Part shown: positions 1 through 8,130 of the stretch, in pieces
Layout: every line of letters starts with the position of its first letter
How positions within the stretch are numbered: position 1 is the stretch's first letter
NCBI RefSeq assembly: GCF_900044055.2
Contig: NZ_FCOX02000033.1
Span: forward strand, 1 to 64,000
Reading direction: 5' to 3'
Length of the DNA: 64,000 nt
Source of the DNA: Caballeronia calidae
Lineage (GTDB): Bacteria; Pseudomonadota; Gammaproteobacteria; Burkholderiales; Burkholderiaceae
Position numbers and translations under genes: made by a program
The notes under the pieces: model-generated
What the model saw: the letters and a program-made list of their open reading frames with translations, nothing else
Database searches by the model: none
Told to the model about the DNA's origin: nothing

Positions 1-331
1 GTGACAGACCGTGCGCGATCCAAGCCCGGTAAGGCCTATGAGGGCACTCGCTACTGCCGGACCACGAGAGTGCTTCTGTGCCGGGGCCGGTGTGAAGTAC
101 TTTGGATGGGGATAGCTGTTTCTTTGGTTACTTTCTTTGCAGCAGCAAAGAAAGTGACTGCCGCCCCGCACAGGGGCAGTGCAAATAGACCGACGCGAAA
201 ACAGGAAGTCCATAGAAGCCGAACGCAAAGTTAGCAGCAGCGAAGAAAGTGACTGCCGCCCCGCACAGGGGCAACGCTAATAGACCGACACGAAAACAGG
301 ATTTCACGAAAGCGCCTGCAAACCCAAACCC
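1..331. other. Gene-poor region with repeats at the window start
   Basis: No convincing coding sequence is seen here. Short open frames exist but lack a ribosome binding site and codon bias. The stretch holds an inverted repeat (128-140 against 145-157) and two 65-bp direct repeats (141-205 and 236-300), described separately. It lies downstream of the minus-strand EAL-domain gene. Confidence 0.6.
141..300. repeat. Two imperfect 65-bp direct repeats with a hairpin
   Basis: Unit 1 is 141-205 and unit 2 is 236-300. Both run from AGCAGC(A/G)AAGAAAGTGACTG through CCGCCCCGCACAGGGGC to CGAAAACAGG, with a few mismatches. Just before unit 1, 128-140 (TTACTTTCTTTGC) is nearly the reverse complement of 145-157, giving a 13-bp stem with a 4-nt loop. 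I recall similar TTTCTTTGG/GCAAAGAAAGT elements in intergenic DNA of Burkholderia genomes; the function is unknown. Confidence 0.75.
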
Positions 332-1153
332 CTATCTCCCATGCACAGGATGTGCATCAAACACCGGCCCCTGCACAAAATGCACATCGAACTGCTGCAG
401 CGCGTTGAACATGGCCTCATCCGAAACATTCGAAAAGATGAGCGGAATCTTCAACCGATGCGCATAAGCCACGAGATGCTTCACCACGGAATCACGCAAA
501 GCCGCGCCGGCATCCATCTTGATGAAGTCGAGCCGCGCCATATCCGACACTGACATGATCTGCCCGGCATTGGGCAAATTCCCGGCGACTTTGAACCCGT
601 AATGCTGATAGCTCTTGGTGAGATACCCGAGAAACGTCTTGTGCGCGACCGCCGCCGCGGGCAGCTCGATCACCACACGCGATGGGCTCATGCCGAACTC
701 CATCAGCACGGAAGAGAAGTGCAGCCCGTGGTCGTACTTCACGCTCTTCAGAAGCCGCTCATGCACGCGCAGGAACAGCAACCCCGGCCGATGCGGCCCG
801 AAGAAATTGAACGCATGGAGCGCCCGCGATAACCGGTCCAGCGCGACCAGCTCGCGATCATGCTCCAGCTGACCGAACGGATCGCGCGGCGCATCGCCCT
901 GGATCAGCGTCATCGCCTGCACGCCGAGTTCATCGCCGAAACGCTCGGCACTCTCCGGCGATGCACTCAATGTCTGCGGAAAACTATGCGTGCCGACATC
1001 GAAGATCGGCTCGTACGCACTCGAGATGCACAGATCGCCGTAATGCGCGATCGCCTGCCCGGCATGCTCGCTCTCTCCGAGCACGATATGCGCGCCAAGA
1101 AACGGATGCCGCGCGGCGCGGGCGACGAGTTCAGGCAAGGACGGGGCGATCAT
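332..1153 (-). CDS. Degenerate EAL-domain protein
   Basis: A 273-residue protein with the outline of an EAL (cyclic-di-GMP phosphodiesterase) domain. Recognisable landmarks are YEPIFD (47-52), a VIELP segment (160-164, the place of the usual E-[IL]-T-E), LDFIKMDAG (208-216, the place of D-[YF]-[IV]-K-[IL]-D) and a VQGPVFD near the C-terminus. The canonical E-A/V-L triplet is absent and DDFGTG is replaced by AGNLPNAG (190-197), so most metal-binding acidic residues are missing. It is therefore probably catalytically inactive and may be a c-di-GMP binding or protein-interaction module; that role is inference. No GGDEF, PAS or membrane segment is seen. It is transcribed divergently from hmgA. 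The ATG at 1153 is the first start in frame. Confidence 0.75.
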   Translation of the reverse strand: MIAPSLPELVARAARHPFLGAHIVLGESEHAGQAIAHYGDLCISSAYEPIFDVGTHSFPQTLSASPESAERFGDELGVQAMTLIQGDAPRDPFGQLEHDRELVALDRLSRALHAFNFFGPHRPGLLFLRVHERLLKSVKYDHGLHFSSVLMEFGMSPSRVVIELPAAAVAHKTFLGYLTKSYQHYGFKVAGNLPNAGQIMSVSDMARLDFIKMDAGAALRDSVVKHLVAYAHRLKIPLIFSNVSDEAMFNALQQFDVHFVQGPVFDAHPVHGR

Positions 1154-1291
1154 GGATGGAGCGTTCGAGTTCGTGAGGCGTGCCGTACCGGGCGATTTTC
1201 ATTCGAATGGTCGATGGTATCAGCGCGCAACACCGCGTCCAGCACCAAATTCACATATTGATATGCCGGCAAGAGCGCGTCGATTAAGGGT

Positions 1292-1337
1292 TTACGATGA
1301 ATTTCACTAATCGTAATTGGTTTTACTATGCGTAAAA
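1292..1337. promoter_or_regulatory. Candidate operator: clustered TTAC/GTAA inverted repeats upstream of hmgA
   Basis: Two inverted repeats lie side by side: TTACGAT (1292-1298) with ATCGTAA (1310-1316), and TTTTAC (1321-1326) with GTAAAA (1332-1337). The TTAC and GTAA half-sites start at 1292, 1313, 1323 and 1332; several spacings are close to whole helical turns. The position, 68-113 bp before the hmgA start in a divergent intergenic region, fits an operator for a homogentisate-pathway regulator, but the regulator is not in the window. Confidence 0.45.
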
Positions 1338-1404
1338 CGCAGCGACGGAAGGCCGCACGGTTTCCATCGTCTGCATCGCCGATCACCCGCCGAGGATTTC
1401 GACC

Positions 1405-2742
1405 ATGCCAACGTTCGAGACGCACACGGACGCGAACCAGCACTACCAGTCCGGTTTCGCCAATGATTTCGCCACGGAGGCGCTGCCGGGCGCGCTGCCG
1501 ATCGGCCGCAACTCGCCGCAGCGCGCGGCTTACGGGCTCTACGCCGAGCAGCTTTCGGGCACGGCGTTCACCGCGCCGCGCTCCCACAACCGCCGTTCGT
1601 GGCTGTATCGCATTCGGCCAGGCGCGGTGCACAAGCCGTTCACGCGCATACCCGCCGAGATGCTGCGGGCGAAGCTCGTCGCCAATTTCGCCGACGTTCC
1701 CGCGACGCCGCCGAACCAGCTTCGTTGGGACCCGCTGCCGATGCCCGCCGCGCCGACCGATTTCATCGACGGCTGGGTGACGATGGCCGGCAACGGCGCC
1801 GCCGAATCGATGACCGGATGCGCGATTCATCTCTACGCCGCGAACCGCTCGATGCAGGACCGCTTCTTCTACAACTCCGACGGCGAACTGCTGATCGTGC
1901 CGCAGCAAGGGCGGCTCGCGATCTGGACGGAGCTGGGCAAGGTGGATGTCGAACCGTATGAGATCGCGGTGATTCCGCGCGGCGTGCGCTTCTCGGTCGC
2001 GCTGCCCGATGGCGAAGCGCGCGGCTACATCTGCGAGAACTTCGGCGCGCTCTTGCAACTGCCGGATCTCGGGCCGATCGGCTCGAACGGGCTCGCGAAC
2101 CCGCGCGACTTCCTCACGCCGAACGCCGCGTATGAAGACCGCGAAGGCAGGTTCGAACTCGTCACGAAGTTGAACGGCGTGCTGTGGCGCGCGGATATCG
2201 GTCATTCGCCGCTCGATGTCGTCGCGTGGCACGGCAACTATGCGCCGTACAAGTACGACCTGCGCCACTTCAATACCATCGGCTCGATCAGCTACGACCA
2301 TCCGGATCCGTCCATCTTTCTCGTGCTGCAGTCGCCGAGCGACACGCCGGGCGTCGATACGATCGACTTCGTGATCTTCCCGCCGCGCTGGCTCGCCGCC
2401 GAGGATACGTTCCGTCCGCCCTGGTTCCATCGCAATGTCGCGAGCGAGTTCATGGGTCTCGTGCACGGCGTCTACGACGCGAAGGCCGAAGGCTTCGTGC
2501 CAGGCGGCGCGAGCCTGCACAACTGCATGTCGGGACACGGGCCGGACGCGGAGACGTTCGAGAAGGCATCGAATAGCGATACGACGAAGCCCGCCAAGGT
2601 CGACGCCACGATGGCCTTCATGTTCGAGACGCGCAATCTCATCAAGCCGACGCAGTTCGCGCTCGAAACCGCGCAACTTCAGGCGAATTACTACGAGTGC
2701 TGGCAAGGCCTCACGAAACACTTCAACCCGGAGCAACGATGA
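1405..2742 (+). CDS. hmgA: Homogentisate 1,2-dioxygenase
   Basis: This cytosolic Fe(II) enzyme opens the ring of homogentisate to maleylacetoacetate in tyrosine and phenylalanine degradation. The 445-residue length is normal. The iron ligands known from the human enzyme are present: His and Glu in [13 protein letters not shown] and the later His in MSGHGPD. The conserved YQSGFAND start and [11 protein letters not shown] are also clear. The ATG at 1405 follows a GAGG at 1392-1395. The gene overlaps fahA by 4 bp (ATGA), so translation is coupled and the operon catalyses sequential steps. Maleylacetoacetate isomerase is not next to it. Confidence 0.97.
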   Translation: MPTFETHTDANQHYQSGFANDFATEALPGALPIGRNSPQRAAYGLYAEQLSGTAFTAPRSHNRRSWLYRIRPGAVHKPFTRIPAEMLRAKLVANFADVPATPPNQLRWDPLPMPAAPTDFIDGWVTMAGNGAAESMTGCAIHLYAANRSMQDRFFYNSDGELLIVPQQGRLAIWTELGKVDVEPYEIAVIPRGVRFSVALPDGEARGYICENFGALLQLPDLGPIGSNGLANPRDFLTPNAAYEDREGRFELVTKLNGVLWRADIGHSPLDVVAWHGNYAPYKYDLRHFNTIGSISYDHPDPSIFLVLQSPSDTPGVDTIDFVIFPPRWLAAEDTFRPPWFHRNVASEFMGLVHGVYDAKAEGFVPGGASLHNCMSGHGPDAETFEKASNSDTTKPAKVDATMAFMFETRNLIKPTQFALETAQLQANYYECWQGLTKHFNPEQR

Positions 2743-4025
2743 ACGACGCGCTCAAAGCCACACTCGCGCCCACGCTGAAGAGCTGGATCGAATCCGCGAA
2801 CGATCCCGCGAGCGACTTCCCGATCCAGAACCTGCCGTTCGGCATTTTCAGCGACGCGGTGAACGTCGCGCCGCGCGCGGGCATCGCGATCGGCGACTGG
2901 ATCGTCGATCTCGCGGTGCTCGAACGGGCGGGTCTTCTCGACGCGCAAGGCACGTTCGACAAACCGCGCCTGAACGATTTCATCGCGCTCGGACGCGAGA
3001 AGTCGCGTGAAGTCCGCATCGCGCTTTCGGCGTTGCTCGCGCAGGGCAACGCGACGTTGCGCGACGATGAAACGCTGCGCCGCCGCGCGCTCGTGCCGCG
3101 CTCCGACGCGACGATGCATCTGCCCGTCGACATTCCCGGCTACACGGATTTCTATTCGTCGAAGGAGCACGCGACCAATGTCGGCTCGATGTTCCGCGAT
3201 CCGAAGAACGCGCTGTTGCCGAACTGGTCGGAGTTGCCGGTGGGTTATAACGGGCGCGCGTCGTCGGTGGTGGTGAGCGGCACGCCGGTGCGCCGCCCGA
3301 ACGGCCAGATCAAGCTGCCGAATGAAGACCGGCCGGTGTTCAGCGCGTGCCGCAAGCTGGATATCGAACTGGAGACGGGCTTCATCATCGGCCGCGGCAA
3401 TACGCTCGGCGAGCCGATCGCGTGCGAGGAGGCCGAGGCGCATATCTTCGGCATGGTGCTGCTCAACGACTGGAGCGCGCGCGATATCCAGCAGTGGGAA
3501 TACGTCCCGCTCGGGCCGTTCAACTCGAAGGGCTTCGCGACGACCATCTCGCCGTGGATCGTCACGCTCGATGCGCTCGAGCCGTTCCGCACCGCGACGC
3601 CCGCGCAGGAGCCGCAGCCGCTCGCGTATCTGCGTCACGAAGGCGATCACGCGTTCGATATCGAACTGCAAGTGACGCTGCGTCCCGAAGGCGCGCAAAA
3701 GCCGACGACCCTTTCGCGCACCAACTTCAAGCTGATGTACTGGTCGATGGCGCAGCAGCTCGCGCATCACACCGTCGGCGGCTGCAATACGCGTGTCGGC
3801 GATCTGATGGGCTCCGGCACGATCAGCGGCCCGACGCCGGAATCGTGCGGCAGCCTGCTCGAAAGCACGTGGAACGGGCAGCGGCCGTTGAAGCTGGAAG
3901 AGGGCGGCGAGCGCGTGTTCCTGCAGGACGGCGATGAAGTCACCTTGCGCGGATGGTGTCAGGGTGACGGGTATCGCGTGGGGTTCGGGGAGTGTGTGGG
4001 CGAGATCGTGGCGGCCCGTGCCTGA
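2739..4025 (+). CDS. fahA: Fumarylacetoacetase
   Basis: Hydrolyses fumarylacetoacetate to fumarate and acetoacetate, the last step of tyrosine catabolism. The protein has 428 residues, normal for the FAH family. The signature [13 protein letters not shown] carries the catalytic His and a metal-ligand Asp, and the C-terminal half has the FAH fold motifs [11 protein letters not shown] and GSGTISGP. The start is the ATG at 2739 inside the hmgA stop region (ATGA overlap), preceded by GGAGC; an upstream in-frame start would lie inside hmgA and is less likely. It follows hmgA directly in a coupled operon. Confidence 0.96.
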   Translation: MNDALKATLAPTLKSWIESANDPASDFPIQNLPFGIFSDAVNVAPRAGIAIGDWIVDLAVLERAGLLDAQGTFDKPRLNDFIALGREKSREVRIALSALLAQGNATLRDDETLRRRALVPRSDATMHLPVDIPGYTDFYSSKEHATNVGSMFRDPKNALLPNWSELPVGYNGRASSVVVSGTPVRRPNGQIKLPNEDRPVFSACRKLDIELETGFIIGRGNTLGEPIACEEAEAHIFGMVLLNDWSARDIQQWEYVPLGPFNSKGFATTISPWIVTLDALEPFRTATPAQEPQPLAYLRHEGDHAFDIELQVTLRPEGAQKPTTLSRTNFKLMYWSMAQQLAHHTVGGCNTRVGDLMGSGTISGPTPESCGSLLESTWNGQRPLKLEEGGERVFLQDGDEVTLRGWCQGDGYRVGFGECVGEIVAARA

Positions 4026-4031
4026 TCCACG

Positions 4032-4060
4032 AAGCGGCCCCGGCGCGGGCCGCTTCTCTT
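4032..4060 (+). terminator. Intrinsic terminator or attenuator after fahA
   Basis: AAGCGGCCC (4032-4040) pairs perfectly with GGGCCGCTT (4047-4055) around a 6-nt loop, followed by CTCTTTT. It lies in the 54-bp gap between fahA and the MFS gene, so it probably lowers rather than abolishes transcription into the transporter. Confidence 0.7.
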
Positions 4061-4079
4061 TTGAGCAAAGGAGACAGAC

Positions 4080-5435
4080 ATGGTGAGAGAGACGACCGCG
4101 CACGGCAACGTGATCGATGTCGAGCGCGCGCTGGGCGACGCGCATCGGCCCGCGTTCCAGTTCATGCTGCTCGCGCTGTGCGGGCTGTGCCTCGTGATCG
4201 ACGGTTTCGACGCGCAGGCGATGGGCTACGTCGCGCCCGCCGTCATCGCCGACTGGCACGTGTCGAAAGCCGCGCTCGGGCCGGTGTTCAGCGCGAGCCT
4301 CTTCGGCATGCTGCTCGGCGCGCTCGGACTTTCGGTGCTGGCGGACCGCATCGGGCGGCGTCCGGTGCTGATCGGCGCGACGCTGTTCTTTGGCCTGTCG
4401 ATGATCGCTACCGCCTGGACCCGCGACCTGACCGTGCTCACCGCGCTGCGCTTCATCACGGGCCTCGGGCTCGGCTGCATCATGCCGAATGCGATGGCGC
4501 TCGTCGGCGAGTTCTCGACGGCGGAGCATCGCGTGAAGCGGATGATGCTCGTGTCATGCGGCTTCACGCTCGGCGCCGCGCTCGGCGGCTTCCTGAGCGC
4601 GGCGCTGATTCCCGCGTTCGGCTGGCGCTCGGTGTTCTGGATCGGCGGCGCGGTGCCGCTGCTGCTCGCGCTGGCGATGATCGCCGCGCTGCCGGAATCG
4701 CTGCAGTTTCTGGTGCTGAGGGGGCGCGAGGCGCGCGCGAAGGCATGGCTCGCGAAGTTCGATCCGGCGCTGCCGATCGATGCATCCACGCGTCTCGTCG
4801 TGCGCGAGAAGGCGAGCGGCGGCGCGCCGGTGGCCGAGCTGTTCCGCGCGGGCCGCGGGCCGGTCACGCTGATCCTGTGGGCGATCAGCTTCATGAATCT
4901 CATCGACCTGTATTTCCTGTCGAACTGGCTGCCGACCGTGATGCGCGACGCGGGCTACACGCAAGGCATGGCGGTGCTCGTCGGCACCTTGTTGCAGACC
5001 GGTGGCGTGCTCGGGACGTTGTCGCTCGGCTGGTTCATCGAGCGCTTCGGCTTCGTGCGCGTGCTGCTCGCGTGCTTCGGGCTGGGCGCAGTGTGCGTCG
5101 GATTGATCGGCGGCGTCGCGCATGTGCAGCTGTGGCTCTTCGTGACGGTGTTCGCGAGCGGCTTTTGCATCGTCGGCGGACAGCCGGCGGTCAACGCGCT
5201 CGCGGGTCACTACTATCCGACGGCGCTGCGTTCGACCGGCATCGGCTGGAGCCTGGGCATCGGGCGCGTGGGCTCGGTGATCGGGCCGCTCGTCGGCGGG
5301 CAGATGATCGCGCTCGGATGGAGCAATGTCGCACTGTTCCACGCGGCGGCCCTGCCGGTGTTGTGCTCGACTGCTCTGGTGGCCGTGCTGGCATTCGTGC
5401 GGCGCGAGAAGGGCGGGGCCGTGCAGGCGGCTTGA
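4080..5435 (+). CDS. MFS transporter, aromatic acid:H+ symporter (AAHS) type
   Basis: A 451-residue, 12-helix inner-membrane transporter. The family signature DGFDAQAMGYVAP lies in the first helix with the Asp typical of aromatic acid:proton symporters, and the loop after helix 2 has the MFS motif LADRIGRRPVL. A strong ribosome binding site, AAAGGAGA (4067-4074), precedes the ATG. Its position 54 bp after fahA suggests uptake of an aromatic acid feeding the homogentisate pathway, such as 4-hydroxyphenylacetate or homogentisate. The family is seen in the sequence; the substrate is inference. A terminator-like hairpin separates it from fahA. Confidence 0.88.
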   Translation: MVRETTAHGNVIDVERALGDAHRPAFQFMLLALCGLCLVIDGFDAQAMGYVAPAVIADWHVSKAALGPVFSASLFGMLLGALGLSVLADRIGRRPVLIGATLFFGLSMIATAWTRDLTVLTALRFITGLGLGCIMPNAMALVGEFSTAEHRVKRMMLVSCGFTLGAALGGFLSAALIPAFGWRSVFWIGGAVPLLLALAMIAALPESLQFLVLRGREARAKAWLAKFDPALPIDASTRLVVREKASGGAPVAELFRAGRGPVTLILWAISFMNLIDLYFLSNWLPTVMRDAGYTQGMAVLVGTLLQTGGVLGTLSLGWFIERFGFVRVLLACFGLGAVCVGLIGGVAHVQLWLFVTVFASGFCIVGGQPAVNALAGHYYPTALRSTGIGWSLGIGRVGSVIGPLVGGQMIALGWSNVALFHAAALPVLCSTALVAVLAFVRREKGGAVQAA

Positions 5436-5788
5436 CGCGGTTTCGAGGGGAGCGCGCCTGGTCCGATACTGAGAACGCAGCTGATCAGCGACGATGTTAT
5501 GAGTAACTTGTTGTTGAATTCGACGGACTAGGCTGGTTCCGTTGCTTGGTTATTCCTCGCGTGACGGTGCGTGTAAGAAAGGAAACGCCCCGACGGATGC
5601 CTCGCGTTCAATGAAGCAGACGCGGGGCATTCAATATTTATTACGCATATCGAATTATTTATCGAGTAGGGTTTTCTCATTGTAAATTCAGCGAACTCGG
5701 GCGGCGCTCGACGAGGCGGATGTTCAAGAACACCACTGTCCTGTCCATATCGGGCCGCATATATCAATACTTTCAGCGAAGCCTGACC
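5436..5788. other. AT-richer intergenic region upstream of the toxin-like gene
   Basis: About 350 bp without a supported gene. It holds a hairpin (5597-5606 with 5621-5630, one G-T pair) that may end the MFS transcript. After it, about 5629-5692 is clearly AT-rich compared with its surroundings, fitting the promoter of the next gene and a history of transfer. An in-frame ATG at 5720, after GAGGCGG, is an alternative start for the next gene. Confidence 0.55.
5597..5630 (+). terminator. Possible terminator hairpin after the AAHS transporter
   Basis: ATGCCTCGCG (5597-5606) pairs with CGCGGGGCAT (5621-5630), with one G-T pair and a 14-nt loop. An AT-rich tract follows instead of a clean T-run, so its strength is uncertain. 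Confidence 0.4.
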
Positions 5789-6466
5789 ATGACGAAGAAT
5801 CGCTGGGATGACAAGACATATGTGATCTGCGAGTCTTTCTTCTTTCAAGCGCAGTTGGACCCGTTTGAAGTGCACGCCGCGAAAGTCGAGGCCGATACCA
5901 TCGACTTTCTCGAATGCGTTGGCCGAACCCCCGACTATATCGATCCACGCATCGAGCTCGACGACGTGCGACAACTTCTGCACGGCCGCATCGTGAGCGG
6001 AAGCGAATGGCACGGCCCGGTTGGAGAGCAGTTTCCGGATGATCAACTGATTCCAGCCTTCGTGCGTGAATTGGAGCGTCGTAAGCTAATCGCGATCGAG
6101 TATGAGTGGCCACATACATCACCGATCGCGTCCGCCGAGGAGATCAGCCAGCGACAGAAGCTTCGACCGGACGAAGTCAGGCGCCCGGCGCATGCATCGC
6201 TGGACGGGAAGCCGTTCGAATACACGGAAGAAGGCGTCGGCACCGACGCCGAGCAAGTCGCCGGAATGCCATTCAACGGTGCGCCAGGAGCGTGGGCATC
6301 CAGCATGCCAGGCAAGATGCTGCAATTGCGGCAGTACGGCGCGGACGGGCGACCACTGACCGACTTCGATCTGGAAGCGCATCATGGCAATCCGAATCCC
6401 CATGCGCATAATTGGAGCAACGGAGCGCGCGATGAAGGCGCGCCCGTCTCCTTGCTCCCTTGGTGA
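5789..6466 (+). CDS. Polymorphic-toxin-like protein (putative effector)
   Basis: A 225-residue protein with no signal peptide or membrane segment. Residues 1-110 form an acidic region rich in aromatic residues that I cannot assign. The C-terminus has LRQYGADGRPLTDFD (180-194), HH (198-199) and NPHAHNW (203-209). This D-x-D...H...N-P-H-x-H-x-W layout resembles the C-terminal toxin modules of Rhs and other polymorphic toxins; the exact family is not assigned. The small gene 6 bp downstream looks like an immunity gene. No vgrG, hcp, Rhs or PAAR gene is nearby, so delivery is unknown. The ATG at 5789 is chosen because the preceding 23 codons look noncoding, but the ATG at 5720 is possible. Confidence 0.55.
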   Translation: MTKNRWDDKTYVICESFFFQAQLDPFEVHAAKVEADTIDFLECVGRTPDYIDPRIELDDVRQLLHGRIVSGSEWHGPVGEQFPDDQLIPAFVRELERRKLIAIEYEWPHTSPIASAEEISQRQKLRPDEVRRPAHASLDGKPFEYTEEGVGTDAEQVAGMPFNGAPGAWASSMPGKMLQLRQYGADGRPLTDFDLEAHHGNPNPHAHNWSNGARDEGAPVSLLPW

Positions 6467-6472
6467 CTCGCC

Positions 6473-6856
6473 ATGTCGATCACACTGCTAGACGAATGGA
6501 ACAACTTCCACGATTGGTATCTCGACAGCATAACCATCGGTCCGAACTCGGAGCCGAGACGCGTCGTGCTCGGTTTGCATCGGCAAGAGGCGCGCGTGAC
6601 GATCGATTTCAGCGGCGTAACGTGTCTCGTACTGGACGGACTGGGGCTGTTGAACATCGTCTACGCCATCGAGGTGATCGAGCCGACCGACGAGAACCAC
6701 GCGCGGGTCAGAGCCGCTCTCGAAAAGGGAGAGCGCCTCTCGGACAGAAGCGGAGGGCAGACGGTCTTCATGTACTCGACCTTGGGCGCCGAACTCGCAA
6801 TCGAATTCGACGCGCTTTCGATCAGGTCCATTGGGTCCGAAGCAGCGCCAGGGTAG
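6473..6856 (+). CDS. Putative immunity protein for the adjacent toxin-like protein
   Basis: A 127-residue soluble, acidic protein starting 6 bp after the stop of the toxin-like gene, so the two are almost certainly cotranscribed. It begins with WNNFHDWYLDSI, followed by alternating strand-like segments, LHRQEARVTIDFSGV and LDGLGLLNIVYAIEVIE. This layout recalls small immunity proteins of polymorphic toxin systems. No catalytic motif is visible. The immunity role is inferred from size, order and spacing; it could instead be an unrelated conserved hypothetical protein. Confidence 0.5.
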   Translation: MSITLLDEWNNFHDWYLDSITIGPNSEPRRVVLGLHRQEARVTIDFSGVTCLVLDGLGLLNIVYAIEVIEPTDENHARVRAALEKGERLSDRSGGQTVFMYSTLGAELAIEFDALSIRSIGSEAAPG

Positions 6857-6950
6857 CCGGTAGACACCGGCGAATGCCAGTCGCAAACGCAAGTCGCGCG
6901 ATGTGCATTGGCATACGGCGGCCGCCGGCTTTCGGGCGAATGTCGAAGGC

Positions 6951-8108
6951 CTAAACGGAACGACTCGCGGACATGCGCCCTTCCCACCACGCCGCCGCCA
7001 CGAACGCCACCGCCGCGACCGTCAGCACGCCGATCAACGCATCCGCGCCGATACGCTGCATCAATGTTCCCGCGACGATCGGTCCGCCAAAACTCGCCAC
7101 GCTCCACGACGCCCCGACGATCGCCGTCGCCGATACCAGCGTCGGGCCGCGAAAGCGCTCGCCGCACGCGACGATCGACAGCGTATAGACGCTGCCCGCC
7201 GCCGCGCCGATCACGAAGAGCAGCGGCCAGCAGATCCACGGATACGCGACCGCCCACGGCAAAAGCGGCAACAGCAGCGCCACGACGACACCCGCGCCCG
7301 CGTGCACCTTCGCGCGCCCGATGCGATCGGCGAGCCAGCCGATCGGGAACTGCATCGTGGTATCGCCGAACAGGATCGCGGACGCGAACAGCACGCCGAT
7401 ATCCTCGCCGATGCCATGCGACATCGCGAAGAGCGGCATCAGCGAAAGCGCGAGCGTATCGAAAAGCGCGAAGAAGCCGGTGCCGATCACGAGCGCCGGC
7501 ATGCGCGGCAACACCTGCCGCCAGTCGCCGTGCTCGCCCTCTTCGGACGCCAGCGCGTGCGGCGTGCCGCGAATGGAGGCGAGCGCGGGCAGCGCCAGCA
7601 GGAAGATCGCGCCGCAGATCGCGAAGCGCATCGACGGCAGGCCGCCTATCGCGGTGATGAGCACCGGGCCCGTCATCTGAAAGAGCGTGAAGTTGGTCGC
7701 GTAGATCGCGACGACGCGCCCGCGCGTGGAATCGTCGGCGAGCTGCGTGACCCACGCCTCGCCGATGGTGAAGAGCAGCATCAGCGCCGCGCCGCACAGA
7801 AAGCGCAGCACGGCCCACAGCCACAGGTTCGCGGTGAACTGCATCGCGATGGTGGACAGCGCCGCGACGACCACCGTGCCGACGATCGTCTCGCGCGCGC
7901 CCAGACGCGCGGCGACGCGGCTCGCGAACGGTGCGATGGCGAGGCCGCCGCCCGCCTGCATCGCCGTCATCAGGCCGACGATATCGGTGCCGTGGCCCGC
8001 TTGCGTGAGCGCGAGCGCGGTCAGCGGCAGCGTCGCGCCGAGGCCTAAGCCGACCACCGCCACGCTCAGGATCAGCGCGAGAAAGTCACGCGAGAGAATG
8101 CCCTTCAT
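6951..8108 (-). CDS. MFS transporter (YcaD-like)
   Basis: A 385-residue inner-membrane protein with about 12 hydrophobic segments. The second half contains the MFS loop motif GWLADRIGRAKV, preceded by QFPIGW, typical of the YcaD and related sugar-transporter-like MFS group. The central loop EEGEHGDW divides the two six-helix halves. It starts 22 bp after the stop of another MFS gene on the same strand, so the two may be cotranscribed. The substrate cannot be read from the sequence. Confidence 0.85.
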   Translation of the reverse strand: MKGILSRDFLALILSVAVVGLGLGATLPLTALALTQAGHGTDIVGLMTAMQAGGGLAIAPFASRVAARLGARETIVGTVVVAALSTIAMQFTANLWLWAVLRFLCGAALMLLFTIGEAWVTQLADDSTRGRVVAIYATNFTLFQMTGPVLITAIGGLPSMRFAICGAIFLLALPALASIRGTPHALASEEGEHGDWRQVLPRMPALVIGTGFFALFDTLALSLMPLFAMSHGIGEDIGVLFASAILFGDTTMQFPIGWLADRIGRAKVHAGAGVVVALLLPLLPWAVAYPWICWPLLFVIGAAAGSVYTLSIVACGERFRGPTLVSATAIVGASWSVASFGGPIVAGTLMQRIGADALIGVLTVAAVAFVAAAWWEGRMSASRSV

Positions 8109-8130
8109 TCACCGTGCCACCCGACGGAAA

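Noticed and set aside
141-300. Possible CRISPR array from the repeats
   Set aside because: Only two copies of 65 bp with mismatches and one 30-bp gap; no cas genes nearby.
1-467. Short plus-strand open frames in the first 470 bp
   Set aside because: They run through the repeat region and into the end of the EAL gene, without ribosome binding sites or coding bias.
1150-2736. Long antisense open frame over hmgA
   Set aside because: It is the mirror of a strongly supported gene; high-GC codon bias creates such frames, and its product is an Arg/His-rich sequence without a domain.
2691-4529. Long antisense open frame over fahA and the MFS gene
   Set aside because: Same cause; no ribosome binding site or family match, and the plus-strand genes are certain.
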